A stretch of 64,000 bases of DNA from Thermoplasmata archaeon. GTDB taxonomy: Archaea; Thermoplasmatota; Thermoplasmata; Lutacidiplasmatales; UBA184. Position 1 is the first letter of the stretch; every line of letters starts with the position of its first letter. The stretch is from positions 45,456 through 109,455 of the forward strand of contig JAKIWI010000007.1 of NCBI GenBank assembly GCA_022750115.1. Direction: 5' to 3'. Made by a program: the position numbers and the translations under genes. Below, piece after piece: positions 16,485-25,594 of this stretch. A model generated the notes under the pieces. That model had not been told where the DNA came from, did not search any database, and saw only the letters and a program-made list of their open reading frames with translations.

Positions 16485-17242
16485 GGCGAAGTTCCGCCGG
16501 CCACCGCGGGGTGCGCTTTGGGCACCGTCGACGGGCCGATCAGGTAGTAGATGAGCAGCCCCGCGGCCGCGACGGCGGCCGCGCCGATCGCCACCGCGTA
16601 GAAGAACGAGCCGACGTTGGGACGGAACTGCAAGACGAGGATGGCGACGACGAGCGCGACGGCCGTCGTGGTCATGACGGGACGGAGCGGTGCGCCCCGT
16701 CGGATCTTCGGGAACGGCACGGGGATCACCATCGCGAGCGCGATCGCGGCGCCGCCCAAGACGACGACGAGCGGCATCGTTCCCGCGAAGGCCGGGACGT
16801 CGAAGAAGAGGAGGAGCGCGATCAGGGCGAGCGCGGCCTGGGGAGTCGGAGCCCCGACGAAGTCCGCGTGCTGGTACCCTCGGTAGGTGAAGTACACGAG
16901 CCGGCCGATCGCGAGGGCCGCGTACAGGATTCCAACCGCGAGGGTGGCGCCGCGCCAGCCGGCCCAGGAACCCGCGTTGGCCGTGTGCACGATCAGGAGC
17001 GAAGCGGGGGCGAGGCCGAAGGTGACCGAGTCAGAGACCGAATCGGCCGCGCGGCCGAACGCCGTGCCGGGAAGCCCGCTCTTTCGCGAGAGAAACCCAT
17101 CGAGTCCGTCGAAGCCGACCCCGGAAAGGATGAGGAGCATCGCCCAGAGCGGGTTCCCTACGAGGACGTAGGCGATCGCGCCCCCTCCGACGAGCCCGTT
17201 CGCCAGGGTGGCGAGGTTCGCGGGCCAGCGGCCGCCCCTCAC
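16481..17242 (-). CDS. pssA: CDP-alcohol phosphatidyltransferase, archaetidylserine synthase-like
   Basis: 253 residues with about eight hydrophobic segments. The family motif D-G-x2-D-G-x-x-S-R...G...D-S-x-S-D is visible as FDGLDGFLSRKSGLPGTAFG followed by RAADSVSD. It transfers a phosphatidyl or archaetidyl group from a CDP-activated lipid to an alcohol, here most likely L-serine, because the preceding overlapping gene is a serine-phospholipid decarboxylase. Together they would make archaetidylethanolamine in the membrane. Confidence 0.88.
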   Translation of the reverse strand: MRGGRWPANLATLANGLVGGGAIAYVLVGNPLWAMLLILSGVGFDGLDGFLSRKSGLPGTAFGRAADSVSDSVTFGLAPASLLIVHTANAGSWAGWRGATLAVGILYAALAIGRLVYFTYRGYQHADFVGAPTPQAALALIALLLFFDVPAFAGTMPLVVVLGGAAIALAMVIPVPFPKIRRGAPLRPVMTTTAVALVVAILVLQFRPNVGSFFYAVAIGAAAVAAAGLLIYYLIGPSTVPKAHPAVAGGTSP

Positions 17243-17871
17243 GAGCCGACCTCGCGAGCGACCCGAGTCCTGCCGGCGGTCACGCGGTCCCCAACCTTCA
17301 CGGTCGGGCGGGCGCGAGCCGGGTCGAACAGGAGGTCGACGCGCGAGCCCAGCACGATCATGCCAAGCCGGTCTCCCTTCGCCCCGTGGTCTCCCGGCCC
17401 AACGAACGAGACGATGCGGCGCGCGAGGATGCCGGTCATCTGAACAACGTCAACGGCGCCGACCGCGGTGTCGAGGGTCGTCTTCCTCCACACATTGTGG
17501 ATCGCGTCGGGGTGGAAGGCCGGACGGAACCCCGCTCCGCCGTCCTCGACGGAGGCCACCGTCCCCTCCAACGGGAAGCGGTTCACGTGAACGTCGGTGA
17601 CGTTCATGAACACCGCAATGCGCGTTCTCTCGCCGTCCGGTCCGACCGCGATCACCTTGCCGTCGGCGGGGGAGACGATGCCGGGGCCGGGGACCCGCTC
17701 GGGGTCGCGGAAGAACCACAGGAAGAACGCAAAGAACGCCCAGGCGATCGCGAGCGCCGCAATGAGAGTGAGTCCGCCGCGCGGGACGTAGCCGAGGGCG
17801 AAGCTCGCGGTGACGACGGCGAGCATCGCGCCGAGGACACCCAAGTACCGGCCCATGGCCGGAGCGAACAC
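17239..17871 (-). CDS. psd: Archaetidylserine/phosphatidylserine decarboxylase proenzyme
   Basis: 210 residues, the short archaeal/Bacillus-like class. An N-terminal hydrophobic hairpin (residues 8-50) precedes FRDPERVPGPGIVSPADGKV, FMNVTDVHVNRFPLEG and the self-cleavage site LGMIVLGSRVDL, where the serine of the GS pair becomes the pyruvoyl cofactor. It decarboxylates the serine head group of the lipid to ethanolamine. It starts ten bases after rps10 and overlaps the synthase gene by four bases. Confidence 0.92.
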   Translation of the reverse strand: MFAPAMGRYLGVLGAMLAVVTASFALGYVPRGGLTLIAALAIAWAFFAFFLWFFRDPERVPGPGIVSPADGKVIAVGPDGERTRIAVFMNVTDVHVNRFPLEGTVASVEDGGAGFRPAFHPDAIHNVWRKTTLDTAVGAVDVVQMTGILARRIVSFVGPGDHGAKGDRLGMIVLGSRVDLLFDPARARPTVKVGDRVTAGRTRVAREVGS

Positions 17872-17881
17872 GTCGGCTGGC

Positions 17882-18193
17882 TCAGGACTTGAGCACGATC
17901 TCGATGTTGACGCCGTCGGGGACCTGGATCCGCATCACCTGGCGGAGCGCCCGTTCGTCGGCGTCGATATCGATGAGGCGCTTGTGGATCCGCATCTCCC
18001 AGTGGTCGATCGTGCTCGAGCCGCCGCCGTCCGGGCCCTTGCGGACCGGGACCTTCAGGCGCTTCGTGGGGAGCGGGATCGGCCCGGCGATGCGCACGCC
18101 GGTCTTCTGCGAGATGTCGCGGATCTGGCGGCAGACGGAGTCGACCTTGGAGGAGTCGACCCCGCTCAACGAGATCCTCGCCTTCTGCGGCAT
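17882..18193 (-). CDS. rps10: Small ribosomal subunit protein uS10
   Basis: 103 residues. [40 protein letters not shown] and the closing [12 protein letters not shown] match archaeal S10. It sits in the head of the 30S subunit. tuf followed by rps10 is a common archaeal order and the gap here is 41 bases. Confidence 0.97.
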   Translation of the reverse strand: MPQKARISLSGVDSSKVDSVCRQIRDISQKTGVRIAGPIPLPTKRLKVPVRKGPDGGGSSTIDHWEMRIHKRLIDIDADERALRQVMRIQVPDGVNIEIVLKS

Positions 18194-18234
18194 CGAACCT
18201 CGTCGGCCTCTCGAGAGTAGGGAGCGGGAGCGCC

Positions 18235-19515
18235 CTACGCCTCGCGCTTCTTGACGTCGATGACGACGCCGGCGGCGACGGTCTGGCCCATGTCGCGGAT
18301 GGCGAAGCGACCGAGCTGGGGGAACTCTTTGTACTTCTCGATGACGAGCGGGCGCTTCGGCGTGATCTTCACGACCGCGGCGTCGCCGGTCTTGAGCGTC
18401 TGCGGGTTCTCCTCGGCGACCTGGCCGGTCTTGGGGTCGAGGCGCTTCAGGAGCTCCGTGAACTCGCACGCGACCTGCGCGGTGTGGCAGTGGAACACCG
18501 GCGTGTAGCCCGCGGTGATCACGCTGGGGTGGTTGAGCACCTGGATGTTCGCAGTGAAGCTCTCGACGACGGTCGGCGGGTTGCTCGCGGGGCCCGCGAC
18601 CTCGCCGCGCCGGATGTCGTTCTTGTCGATGCCCCGGACGTTGAACCCGACGTTGTCGCCGGGGATCGCCTCGGGGACCGACTCGTGGTGCATCTCGATG
18701 GTCTTCACCTCGCCGGTCTTTCCGCCCGGCATGAAGATGATCTTCGCGCCGACGGTGAGCTTGCCGGTCTCGACGCGCCCGACGGGGACGGTGCCGATGC
18801 CCGTGATCGTGTAGACATCTTGGATCGGGAGCCGGAGCGGCTTGTCCGTCGGCTTGTCGGGGACTTTGAGCGAGTCGAGGGCCGCGAGCAGGGTCGGGCC
18901 CTTGAACCAGGGCATGTTGGGCGACGCCTTGTCGATGTTGTCGTCCTTGAACGCGGAGATCGGGAGGAACAGGACCTGCTGGTCGACCTTGAACCCGACG
19001 TTCTTGAGGAGCTTGGTGATCTCCTCCTTGAGCTCGGTGTACTTCGCCTCGGCGTACTTGACCTCCTGACGGTCCATCTTGTTGACCGCGACGATCAGTT
19101 GGGCGACGCCGAGCGTCCGCGAGAGGAAGATGTGCTCCCGGGTCTGCTCCTGGATCCCTTCGGCGGCGGAGACGACGAGCACGGCCGCGTCGGCCTGGCT
19201 CGTCCCGGTGATCATGTTCTTGACGAAGTCCCGGTGGCCGGGCGCGTCGATGATGGTGAAGTAGTATTTTTGCGTGTCAAAGCGGCGGTGCGCGATGTCG
19301 ATCGTGACGCCGCGCTCGCGCTCCTCCTTGAGGTCGTCCATGACCCAAGCGAACTCGAACGTCGCCTTGCCCTTCGCCTCGGCCTCGGCGCGGAACTTCT
19401 CGATCTCTTCCTTGCGGATGACGCCCGTGTCGACGAGCAGGCGTCCGACCGTCGTCGACTTGCCGTGGTCGACGTGGCCGATGAAGACGATGTTGAGGTG
19501 GGGCTTCTGTGCCAT
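18235..19515 (-). CDS. tuf: Elongation factor 1-alpha (aEF1A)
   Basis: 426 residues with all GTPase motifs: GHVDHGKST (G1), GVTID (G2), DAPGHRDF (G3) and NKMD (G4), followed by the two beta-barrel domains. It brings aminoacyl-tRNA to the ribosomal A site and in archaea also partners Pelota and aRF1. It leads the run tuf-rps10-psd-pss-mptD and has a clear TATA box upstream. Confidence 0.98.
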   Translation of the reverse strand: MAQKPHLNIVFIGHVDHGKSTTVGRLLVDTGVIRKEEIEKFRAEAEAKGKATFEFAWVMDDLKEERERGVTIDIAHRRFDTQKYYFTIIDAPGHRDFVKNMITGTSQADAAVLVVSAAEGIQEQTREHIFLSRTLGVAQLIVAVNKMDRQEVKYAEAKYTELKEEITKLLKNVGFKVDQQVLFLPISAFKDDNIDKASPNMPWFKGPTLLAALDSLKVPDKPTDKPLRLPIQDVYTITGIGTVPVGRVETGKLTVGAKIIFMPGGKTGEVKTIEMHHESVPEAIPGDNVGFNVRGIDKNDIRRGEVAGPASNPPTVVESFTANIQVLNHPSVITAGYTPVFHCHTAQVACEFTELLKRLDPKTGQVAEENPQTLKTGDAAVVKITPKRPLVIEKYKEFPQLGRFAIRDMGQTVAAGVVIDVKKREA

Positions 19516-19544
19516 CTGATGCCTCGGGGCGCGCCGAAAAGGTG

Positions 19545-19556
19545 CCCCTATTTAGG
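19545..19556 (-). promoter_or_regulatory. TATA box of tuf
   Basis: CCTAAATAGGGG on the minus strand. Its centre lies about 36 bases before the ATG, so the mRNA leader would be about ten bases. It is among the most AT-rich elements nearby, as expected of a highly expressed gene. Confidence 0.55.
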
Positions 19557-19683
19557 TGTTTAGTAGTTCGACGTCGGAGAACGGCGTTTCGGCGGTGATG
19601 AGCGCGGCATTCCGTTCGACCGAGTGTTTCGCATCCGAATTTCGTAGCCTGGGTCCCCTCGGGTCGCCCGCGGGCAGCCCAGC

Positions 19684-20277
19684 ATGAGTGGCCGCTCGAC
19701 CGGAGCCTCGTCAGGTCCCCCCCGCCGGTCGATGCGCTGGCCCCCGCCGCCGCCCGGGAGGCCTGAGTGGTCGTGGTTGCTGGGGCTTCGGCCCCGGCGT
19801 TGGCTCCGCCCCATCCTGAGGTCGGTCGCCCGCGGGTCCGACGGGACAGCCTGGATCGCCTCGGTCGGCGGCGGTCCGGGGTTCGAGTTCGACCACCTGG
19901 ATCGGGTCGCAGGGTTCGGGACCGCACCGCGCATCCTGCTCGATGCGCAGCGCCCAATGCTCGAACGCGCCGCCCGGCGCGCCGAGCGCGGCCGGCGCGC
20001 CGACCGGCGACTTCTCCTCGGAGACGCCGCGACGCTCCCGTTCCGGGACGGCAGCGTCGGCCTCCTGCTCTCCCTCGGAGTGCTGTGCTGCCTCACCGAC
20101 GACGGGGCCGACCGCGCGGTGGCCGAAGCCTGGCGGGTCGTACGGCCGGGGGGTCGTGTCGTCCTCGCGGTCCCGAGGTGGCGCGGGGCCGAAGACGACC
20201 AGCGACACGTCCTCCAGGGATTCGTGCGGATCGGCGGACCCCGCGCGGGCCGCTCCCTGTTCTCGAAACCCTCATAG
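19684..20277 (+). CDS. Class I SAM-dependent methyltransferase
   Basis: 197 residues. After a Pro/Arg-rich N-terminus come a SAM-binding motif I (WIASVGGGPGFEFD), an acidic motif II (ILLDAQRPML), LLLGDAATLPFRDGSVGLLL and EAWRVVRPGGRVVLAVP, the methyltransferase-11 pattern. The substrate is unknown. The ATG at 19684 is the first good start; a shorter N-terminus is possible. Confidence 0.72.
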   Translation: MSGRSTGASSGPPRRSMRWPPPPPGRPEWSWLLGLRPRRWLRPILRSVARGSDGTAWIASVGGGPGFEFDHLDRVAGFGTAPRILLDAQRPMLERAARRAERGRRADRRLLLGDAATLPFRDGSVGLLLSLGVLCCLTDDGADRAVAEAWRVVRPGGRVVLAVPRWRGAEDDQRHVLQGFVRIGGPRAGRSLFSKPS

Positions 20278-20345
20278 CGCCCGGACTCTGCCAAGCGGTA
20301 CCGGTCGGCGCGTTGCCACCGGCGTGGGGTCTCCGATTGGCTTCT

Positions 20346-20837
20346 GTGGGAGCCCGTACCGTCGCAGACAGCCGCTCGACGGTGGTCCGTCTGATGGTGC
20401 CGTCGGAGGCGAATTTCATGGGCAACATCTTCGGCGGGTCGATCCTCGCCGAGGTCGACCGCGTCGCCTACGTCACCGCGACGCGGCACGCCGGGGGAAG
20501 CTGCGTCACGGCCTCGTTCGACCGCGTCGACTTCATTTCCCCCGTTCACGTCGGGGATGTCGTTGAATTCATCGCCACGATCACGTCCGTCGGCCGAAGC
20601 TCGATGGAGGTGTGGGTCGAAGTGCGCGCCGAGGACCTGAAGGGCGGCCCGCGCCGGATCGTCGTCAACGCCTTCGTGACGATGGTCGCTGTCGACGAGG
20701 CGGGCCAGCCGCGAGCGGTGCCCCCGCTCACCCTCCGCAACGAGGCGGAGCGTCGCCGCGCCGAGGAGGCCCGACGACGGATGGACGCCCGTCGCGCGAC
20801 CCGTCCGCGCGGAATCCCTGTACCGGAACCGAACTAG
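20346..20837 (+). CDS. Acyl-CoA thioesterase, hotdog fold (YciA/ACOT type)
   Basis: 163 residues from a GTG at 20346. RLMVPSEANFMGNIFGGSIL is the N-terminal hotdog signature of the YciA/ACOT group, with ATRHAGGSCVTASFDRVDFI and VGDVVEFIATITSVGRSS following. It hydrolyses acyl-CoA to free acid and CoA. The last 35 residues are Arg-rich and probably disordered. It is followed after 13 bases by the MBF1 gene. Confidence 0.88.
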   Translation: MGARTVADSRSTVVRLMVPSEANFMGNIFGGSILAEVDRVAYVTATRHAGGSCVTASFDRVDFISPVHVGDVVEFIATITSVGRSSMEVWVEVRAEDLKGGPRRIVVNAFVTMVAVDEAGQPRAVPPLTLRNEAERRRAEEARRRMDARRATRPRGIPVPEPN

Positions 20838-20850
20838 GAGAGCATCACCG

Positions 20851-21294
20851 ATGTTGTGCGAAATGTGCGGCGAGGATGTCCCCGCGACGACCGCGACCCG
20901 GGTCGAAGGCTCGACGCTCCAACTGTGTCCGAACTGCAGTCGGTTCGGCGTCGTGGTCGCCCCTCCCATCGTGCCCGCCGGCGCCGCCCCCCCGAGCGAT
21001 CGCGGCGGGTCGGGGCTTCGACCGATGGTGCGGACCAACCGCGGCGTCGCGGAACGCGACCTCTATGCGGAGATGCCGGAGATGGAGCTCGCGGCCGACT
21101 GGGGGAAGCGCATCCGCGTCGCGCGCGAGGCGCTTACGTGGAGCCCCGAGGAGCTCGGGAAACGCCTCAACGAAAAGAAGAGCGTGATCCTCAAGATGGA
21201 GGCCGGTTCGTTTCGTCCGCCGGACGGGATGATTCGAAAGGTGGAGCACCTACTCCGGGTCCGTCTTCGGGCGGACCCCGAGCCTTCGGTCTGA
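20851..21294 (+). CDS. Multiprotein bridging factor 1 homologue (aMBF1)
   Basis: 147 residues with the archaeal MBF1 layout: an N-terminal zinc ribbon (CEMCGED...CPNCSRFG), a linker and a C-terminal Cro/C1-type helix-turn-helix (WGKRIRVAREALTWSPEELG, KKSVILKMEAGSF). In eukaryotes MBF1 bridges activators and TBP; archaeal homologues associate with ribosomes and stress responses. Confidence 0.93.
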   Translation: MLCEMCGEDVPATTATRVEGSTLQLCPNCSRFGVVVAPPIVPAGAAPPSDRGGSGLRPMVRTNRGVAERDLYAEMPEMELAADWGKRIRVAREALTWSPEELGKRLNEKKSVILKMEAGSFRPPDGMIRKVEHLLRVRLRADPEPSV

Positions 21295-21306
21295 CCTGAC
21301 TCCGCC

Positions 21307-22257
21307 CTAGTGACCCCGCGAGGGAGTCGCGGGCAACAGGTGCTCGAGGATCGCCTTCTGGGCGTGGAGGCGGTTCTCGGCTTGATCCCAGATCGCGGCG
21401 CGAGGACCGTCCATCACGTCGTCGGTGATCTCCTGCCCCCGGTGGGCGGGCAGGTCGTGGAGAACCCAAACGTCCGGCGAGGCGAGGGCGACGAGGGCTG
21501 CATTGACTTGGTAGCCCTGGAACGCGGCTTCCCGGGCCGCCTTCTCGCCTTCGTCGCCCATCGAGACCCATACATCGGTGTAGAGCGCGTCGGCGCCCGT
21601 CGCGGCCTCCGCGGGAGACTCGGTCAGTCGGACCGTGGAACCGGTCCGCTTCGCCCAGCCTTCCGCCGCGCGGACGATGTCGGCCGGAGGTCGGTACGCC
21701 TTCGGCGTCGCGGCGACGATGTTGAGTCCGACGATCGCCGCCCCGAGGAGCAGGGAGTTCAGCACATTGTTGCCGTCGCCGATGTACGCCACCGACCTTC
21801 CGGCGAACCGACCCCGCCAGCGCTCGAAGAGCGTGAGGAGGTCCGCGACGATCTGGCAGGGGTGTTCGCGGTCGTCGAGGGCGTTGATCACCGGCACGCT
21901 CGCCGCGTCGGCGAGGGCACGCATGTCCGCGGAGCGATAGGCCCGGTACGCGATCGCGTCGACGTACCGCGAGAGGACCCGAGCGGTGTCTCCGATCGTT
22001 TCCCCGCGGCCGAGTTGCAGGTCGTGGGACGACATGTAGAGAGCGTGGCCGCCGAGGTCCTGCATCGCCACCTCGAAGGACGTGCGCGTTCGGGTCGACG
22101 CCTTCTCGAAGATCATCGCGAGGTTGGTTCCGGGGCGGGTGCGCGATAGGTCGCCGTGATGGCGGGCGCGCTTCATCGCGTCGGCGCGTGCGAGGATCGC
22201 CGGAAGGGCGGGGGCGAGGTCGGCGATCGAGACGACGTCGTGCTTCGCAGGGGCCAT
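21307..22257 (-). CDS. argF: Ornithine carbamoyltransferase (HCLP motif altered)
   Basis: 316 residues. The carbamoyl-phosphate site STRTRTSF, HPCQIVADL and the helix-rich end AENRLHAQKAIL are typical of OTCase, which makes citrulline from ornithine and carbamoyl phosphate in arginine synthesis or degradation. In the ornithine-binding HCLP motif the cysteine is replaced by aspartate (VLHDLPAHRGQEI, encoded around 21455). This may alter substrate use; other transcarbamylases differ at this loop. It diverges from the thiolase gene. Confidence 0.9.
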   Translation of the reverse strand: MAPAKHDVVSIADLAPALPAILARADAMKRARHHGDLSRTRPGTNLAMIFEKASTRTRTSFEVAMQDLGGHALYMSSHDLQLGRGETIGDTARVLSRYVDAIAYRAYRSADMRALADAASVPVINALDDREHPCQIVADLLTLFERWRGRFAGRSVAYIGDGNNVLNSLLLGAAIVGLNIVAATPKAYRPPADIVRAAEGWAKRTGSTVRLTESPAEAATGADALYTDVWVSMGDEGEKAAREAAFQGYQVNAALVALASPDVWVLHDLPAHRGQEITDDVMDGPRAAIWDQAENRLHAQKAILEHLLPATPSRGH

Positions 22258-22394
22258 CGCCCCGGGAGCGACCCTTCCGATTCTTAGTCGTTCCGGCGCG
22301 CCCGCGCGGGGCGCGCGCCACGGGCACCCCCGGCGCGACGCATACGTTCAAGAACGGGGCCGCGTTCGCCGCCGCCCAAGGGGTCGAACGAGCC

Positions 22395-23801
22395 GTGCCA
22401 ACGAAGGCGGGAGCCAAGGGAAAGGTCGCGTCGGCCGAGCATCACGCGCGAGGCGGGCGACGCGTGTACATGGTCACCGGCGGGGTCACGAAATTCGCGA
22501 AGGCGCACCCCGCGATGGATTTCCGCCTCATGGTCAAGAAGGCGTACGACGCCGCGCTCTCGGAGATCCCCAACCTCACGAAGGACCGGATCGACGGCAC
22601 GCGGATCTCCTACTTCTCCGACCATTTCACTCGCCAACTGAAGGCCGCCAGCATGGTGCAGGATTACCTCGGGATGAATCCGAAAGGATCGATCCGTCTC
22701 GAGTGGGGTGGCGCGACCGGGGGCGAAGGGTTTCAGGCCGCCTACGAGGCCGTCGCGTCGGGGCGCATGGACACGGTCCTCGCCGCGGGATTCGAGACCA
22801 TGAGCCGGGTCCAGACCTGGAAAGGGAACGAGTTCATCGCGCTCGCGTCGGACACGAACTACGACTTCCCGCTCGGCGGGTTCTACACGGGCTACTACGC
22901 CCTCATGGTCGTTCGCCACATCCACGAGTACATCCGGAAGACCCGGTTCGCGCACATCAAGGACGAGCGGGAGGCCCAGCGGCTCGCCATCACCGAGGGA
23001 AGCCGGATCATGAGCCTCGTCTCGGTGAAGAACCACCTGAACGCACTGCACAACCCCTACGCACAGTACCCGAAGCGACTCACCGTCGAGGACGTTCTCA
23101 AGTCCGAGATGATCAGCTACCCCCTGACGCGCGAGCAGATCTGCACGATGAGCGACGGCGCCGCCGTCGCCGTGCTCTGCACCGCCGAGCGGGCGAAGGA
23201 GTTCACCGACAAGCCCGTCGAGATCATCGGCGTCGGCACCGGGACGGACACCATGCGTCTCGCCGACCGCCCGTTCGGGAAGGTCCCCCTGCTCCCGCAC
23301 GAGAGCGCGAAGGACTACGAGAACCTCGACTACCCCGGCGTGCACTCGTTCCGGGCCGGACGCGCCGCGGGCCGCGAAGCGTTCGCGATGGCCGGCATCA
23401 CCGACCCGAAGAAGGAGCTCGACTTCATCGAGCTCCACGACGCCTACGCCTCGAGCGAGATCCAGACCTACGAGGACCTCGGCCTGTGCCGCTACGGCGA
23501 GGGCTACGGGTTCACCGAGTCGGGCGCTCCGTTCCTGAAGGGGTTCCGCTACCCATTCCCGACGCCGAAGGCGGGCGAGATCCCGGTGAACCCGTCCGGC
23601 GGACTCATCGCGTGCGGCCATCCGGTCGGCGCGACGGGGCTGATGCAGGCGGTCTTCGCGTTCTGGCAGCTCCAGGGGACGATCGACAAGCACTTCGGTG
23701 ACCCGACGCTCCAGATCCGGGGCGCCAAGCGCGGCGCCATCCACAGCCACGCCGGGACCGGATCCGCCGTGACCGTCTCCGTCCTCCAGCGGGGGTTCTG
23801 A
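22395..23801 (+). CDS. Thiolase-superfamily acyltransferase (archaeal, DUF35-linked)
   Basis: 468 residues from a GTG at 22395; the conserved RRVYMVTGGVTKFAK follows after about 23 residues, so starts further downstream would truncate the first strand. ATGGEGFQAAYEA, the long DFIELHDAYASSEI segment, NPSGGLIACGHPVGATG and SHAGTGSAVTVSVL are the catalytic blocks of SCP2-type thiolases (active His in GHPVGATG). In archaea such enzymes make acetoacetyl-CoA for the mevalonate pathway in a complex bridged by a DUF35 protein, which is the next gene, overlapping by one base. HMG-CoA synthase is not in the window. Confidence 0.88.
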   Translation: MPTKAGAKGKVASAEHHARGGRRVYMVTGGVTKFAKAHPAMDFRLMVKKAYDAALSEIPNLTKDRIDGTRISYFSDHFTRQLKAASMVQDYLGMNPKGSIRLEWGGATGGEGFQAAYEAVASGRMDTVLAAGFETMSRVQTWKGNEFIALASDTNYDFPLGGFYTGYYALMVVRHIHEYIRKTRFAHIKDEREAQRLAITEGSRIMSLVSVKNHLNALHNPYAQYPKRLTVEDVLKSEMISYPLTREQICTMSDGAAVAVLCTAERAKEFTDKPVEIIGVGTGTDTMRLADRPFGKVPLLPHESAKDYENLDYPGVHSFRAGRAAGREAFAMAGITDPKKELDFIELHDAYASSEIQTYEDLGLCRYGEGYGFTESGAPFLKGFRYPFPTPKAGEIPVNPSGGLIACGHPVGATGLMQAVFAFWQLQGTIDKHFGDPTLQIRGAKRGAIHSHAGTGSAVTVSVLQRGF

Positions 23802-24328
23802 TGCCCGCCCGTCCGGCCCCCAAGGTGTTCACGAAGTTCCGCGAAGTCCAGGAGGAGCTCGGCAAGAGCGGCGCAGCAATCTTCCGCGACGCCGCCGGCG
23901 TCGAGAGCCTGATCATCGACAGTCCGTACTCGATCCGCTACATCCACAGCTACGCGGAGGACACGCCGTTCTTCCTCGGCCTCGCGCAGGGGAAATTGAT
24001 GGGGTCGAAGTGCACCGGCTGCGGCTTCGTGTACGCGACGCCGCGCGGTCACTGCATGGAGTGCGGCGAGCCGACGAACTGGCTCGAGCTCCCGAAGGAG
24101 GGGCGCGTCCACTCGTGGACGACCTGCCAGTTCGGGAGCGAGGCGTTCCTGAAGGACACACCGTACAACCTCTGCCTCGTGGAGTTCGAGGGGGCGGGCA
24201 GTCTGCTGCTCGCGCGCTTGAAGGACTGCGTTCAGGACGACATCTGGGTCGGCATGCCGGTCGTCGCGAAGTTCGACCCGAAGCCGAAGTACTCGATCAC
24301 CGACGTCTGGTTCGTCCCGAAGAAGTAG
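23801..24328 (+). CDS. DUF35 OB-fold / zinc-ribbon acyl-CoA-binding protein
   Basis: 175 residues. An N-terminal helical part is followed by a rubredoxin-like zinc ribbon (CTGCGFVYATPRGHCMECGEP) and an OB-fold (GRVHSWTTCQ...LARLKDC...VGMPVVAKF). DUF35 proteins hold the thiolase and transfer acyl-CoA between thiolase and HMG-CoA synthase in archaea. The start overlaps the thiolase stop (TGATG), so translation is coupled. Confidence 0.92.
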   Translation: MPARPAPKVFTKFREVQEELGKSGAAIFRDAAGVESLIIDSPYSIRYIHSYAEDTPFFLGLAQGKLMGSKCTGCGFVYATPRGHCMECGEPTNWLELPKEGRVHSWTTCQFGSEAFLKDTPYNLCLVEFEGAGSLLLARLKDCVQDDIWVGMPVVAKFDPKPKYSITDVWFVPKK

Positions 24329-24429
24329 GCGTCCCCGGCCGGACCGCGGCGCCGGCGAACGCGGCCACTCCGGGGAGCGGGGTTCGGGGCCGCGGCGAGC
24401 ACGGCCCCGGGTCGTCGAGCCCGTTCGGA

Positions 24430-24837
24430 CTACTTTCCCATCGCCGCCGAACGGAATTGGACGAGGGAGAACGCGTTTCCGTCCGGGTCGGTGAAGTTCG
24501 CCACGATGCTGTAGGGGTTCGGCGTCGGTTTCGGCTCCCGGAACTTCACTCCGCGCGCACTCAACTCATCGAACGCCTTCTGGCAGTCGGGAACCTGGAT
24601 CATGATCCCCGGGCTCGTCCCGGGCTTCCACGCGTGGGTGGGGTCGCCTGGGTCCGACCCCGGACGGAGGAGAACGAGCTCCAGTTCGTGGCCCGGCAGC
24701 CCGACGGAGAGCCATCGCAGTCCTCCGGGCGGAGAAATGTCGGTCCGCTTCTCGAAGCCGGCCCTCTCGGTGTAGAAGGCGAGCGAAGCCGCTTGGTCGT
24801 TCACGACGAGGGTCACATGGCGAATCTTTCCGTCCAT
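24430..24837 (-). CDS. VOC-family (glyoxalase/bleomycin-resistance fold) protein
   Basis: 135 residues. KIRHVTLVVNDQAASLAFYT, GLRWLSVGLPGHELELVLL, IMIQVPDCQKAFDELSARGV and FTDPDGNAFSLVQF are the paired beta-alpha-beta-beta-beta units of the vicinal oxygen chelate fold. Members are metal-dependent isomerases, dioxygenases or resistance proteins; the reaction cannot be told. Confidence 0.85.
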   Translation of the reverse strand: MDGKIRHVTLVVNDQAASLAFYTERAGFEKRTDISPPGGLRWLSVGLPGHELELVLLRPGSDPGDPTHAWKPGTSPGIMIQVPDCQKAFDELSARGVKFREPKPTPNPYSIVANFTDPDGNAFSLVQFRSAAMGK

Positions 24838-25020
24838 GGTTTCGATTCCTCCGGGCGGGCGCGCCGGCTAGCCCGGGGATTCGTCACCCCTGGGGACTTG
24901 TAATGCCTTGGGCAAATCCGGCCGGCCGGTGGGTCCCTCCCACTGTACCGGACCTCGAACGAGCTCGGGACGACCGCCCAGGGCAAGGTGGGAACGCCGG
25001 CATCCCACCCCCGCGCGCAA

Positions 25021-25509
25021 CTAGCGTCGTTGCGCGGCCATGCGACGGAAGAACTCCTCGCCTCGCGTCCCGACCTCTTCGGGGGTGAGATCTTCTTTGT
25101 GCGTCCCGATCCCCCACAGGTGGCCGTACGGGTCGAGGACCTGAGCGTACCGGTCGCCCCAGAACATGTCCATCGGGGGCATCACCGGCTTGGCACCGGC
25201 CTGGACGGCGCGTTGGAACACGGCGTCGGCGTCCTCGACGTTGAGGTGGATCGAACTGGTGGTACCGTGGAGCGATTCGGGAGACTTCACCGACATCCCC
25301 GGATCCTCGTCGGAGAGGAAGATCCGAGAATCCCCGATCGTCAACTCGGTATGCAGGATGCTCTTGCCGTCGGGGCCGTGCATCCGCGTGCCTTCCACGG
25401 CGCCGAGCGCGGCCTGGTAGAACTTGACCGCCTCGGCGGCGTTCCGGACGACGATTCCGGGCACGACGGTATGGTAGCCTTCTCGGATCGGTCGCACGTG
25501 ATGTGTCAT
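25021..25509 (-). CDS. PhnB-like VOC-family protein
   Basis: 162 residues from the ATG at 25509. VVPGIVVRNAAEAVKFYQAA, a GKSILHTELTIGDSRIFLSD strand pair, SIHLNVEDADAVFQRAVQAG and DRYAQVLDPYGHLWGIGTHK match the PhnB/YdcJ type of the glyoxalase superfamily, ending in a helix with EEFFRRMAAQ. The function is not established for most members. It lies about 180 bases upstream of the other VOC gene on the same strand. Confidence 0.87.
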   Translation of the reverse strand: MTHHVRPIREGYHTVVPGIVVRNAAEAVKFYQAALGAVEGTRMHGPDGKSILHTELTIGDSRIFLSDEDPGMSVKSPESLHGTTSSIHLNVEDADAVFQRAVQAGAKPVMPPMDMFWGDRYAQVLDPYGHLWGIGTHKEDLTPEEVGTRGEEFFRRMAAQRR

Positions 25510-25594
25510 GTTCGCCCTTCGGGGCGAACCTGGAGGGCCCCATGGCCATTTCGAGCCCGGTAGTCGCGACGCCCGGACCGTCGGGCCTCCGTAT

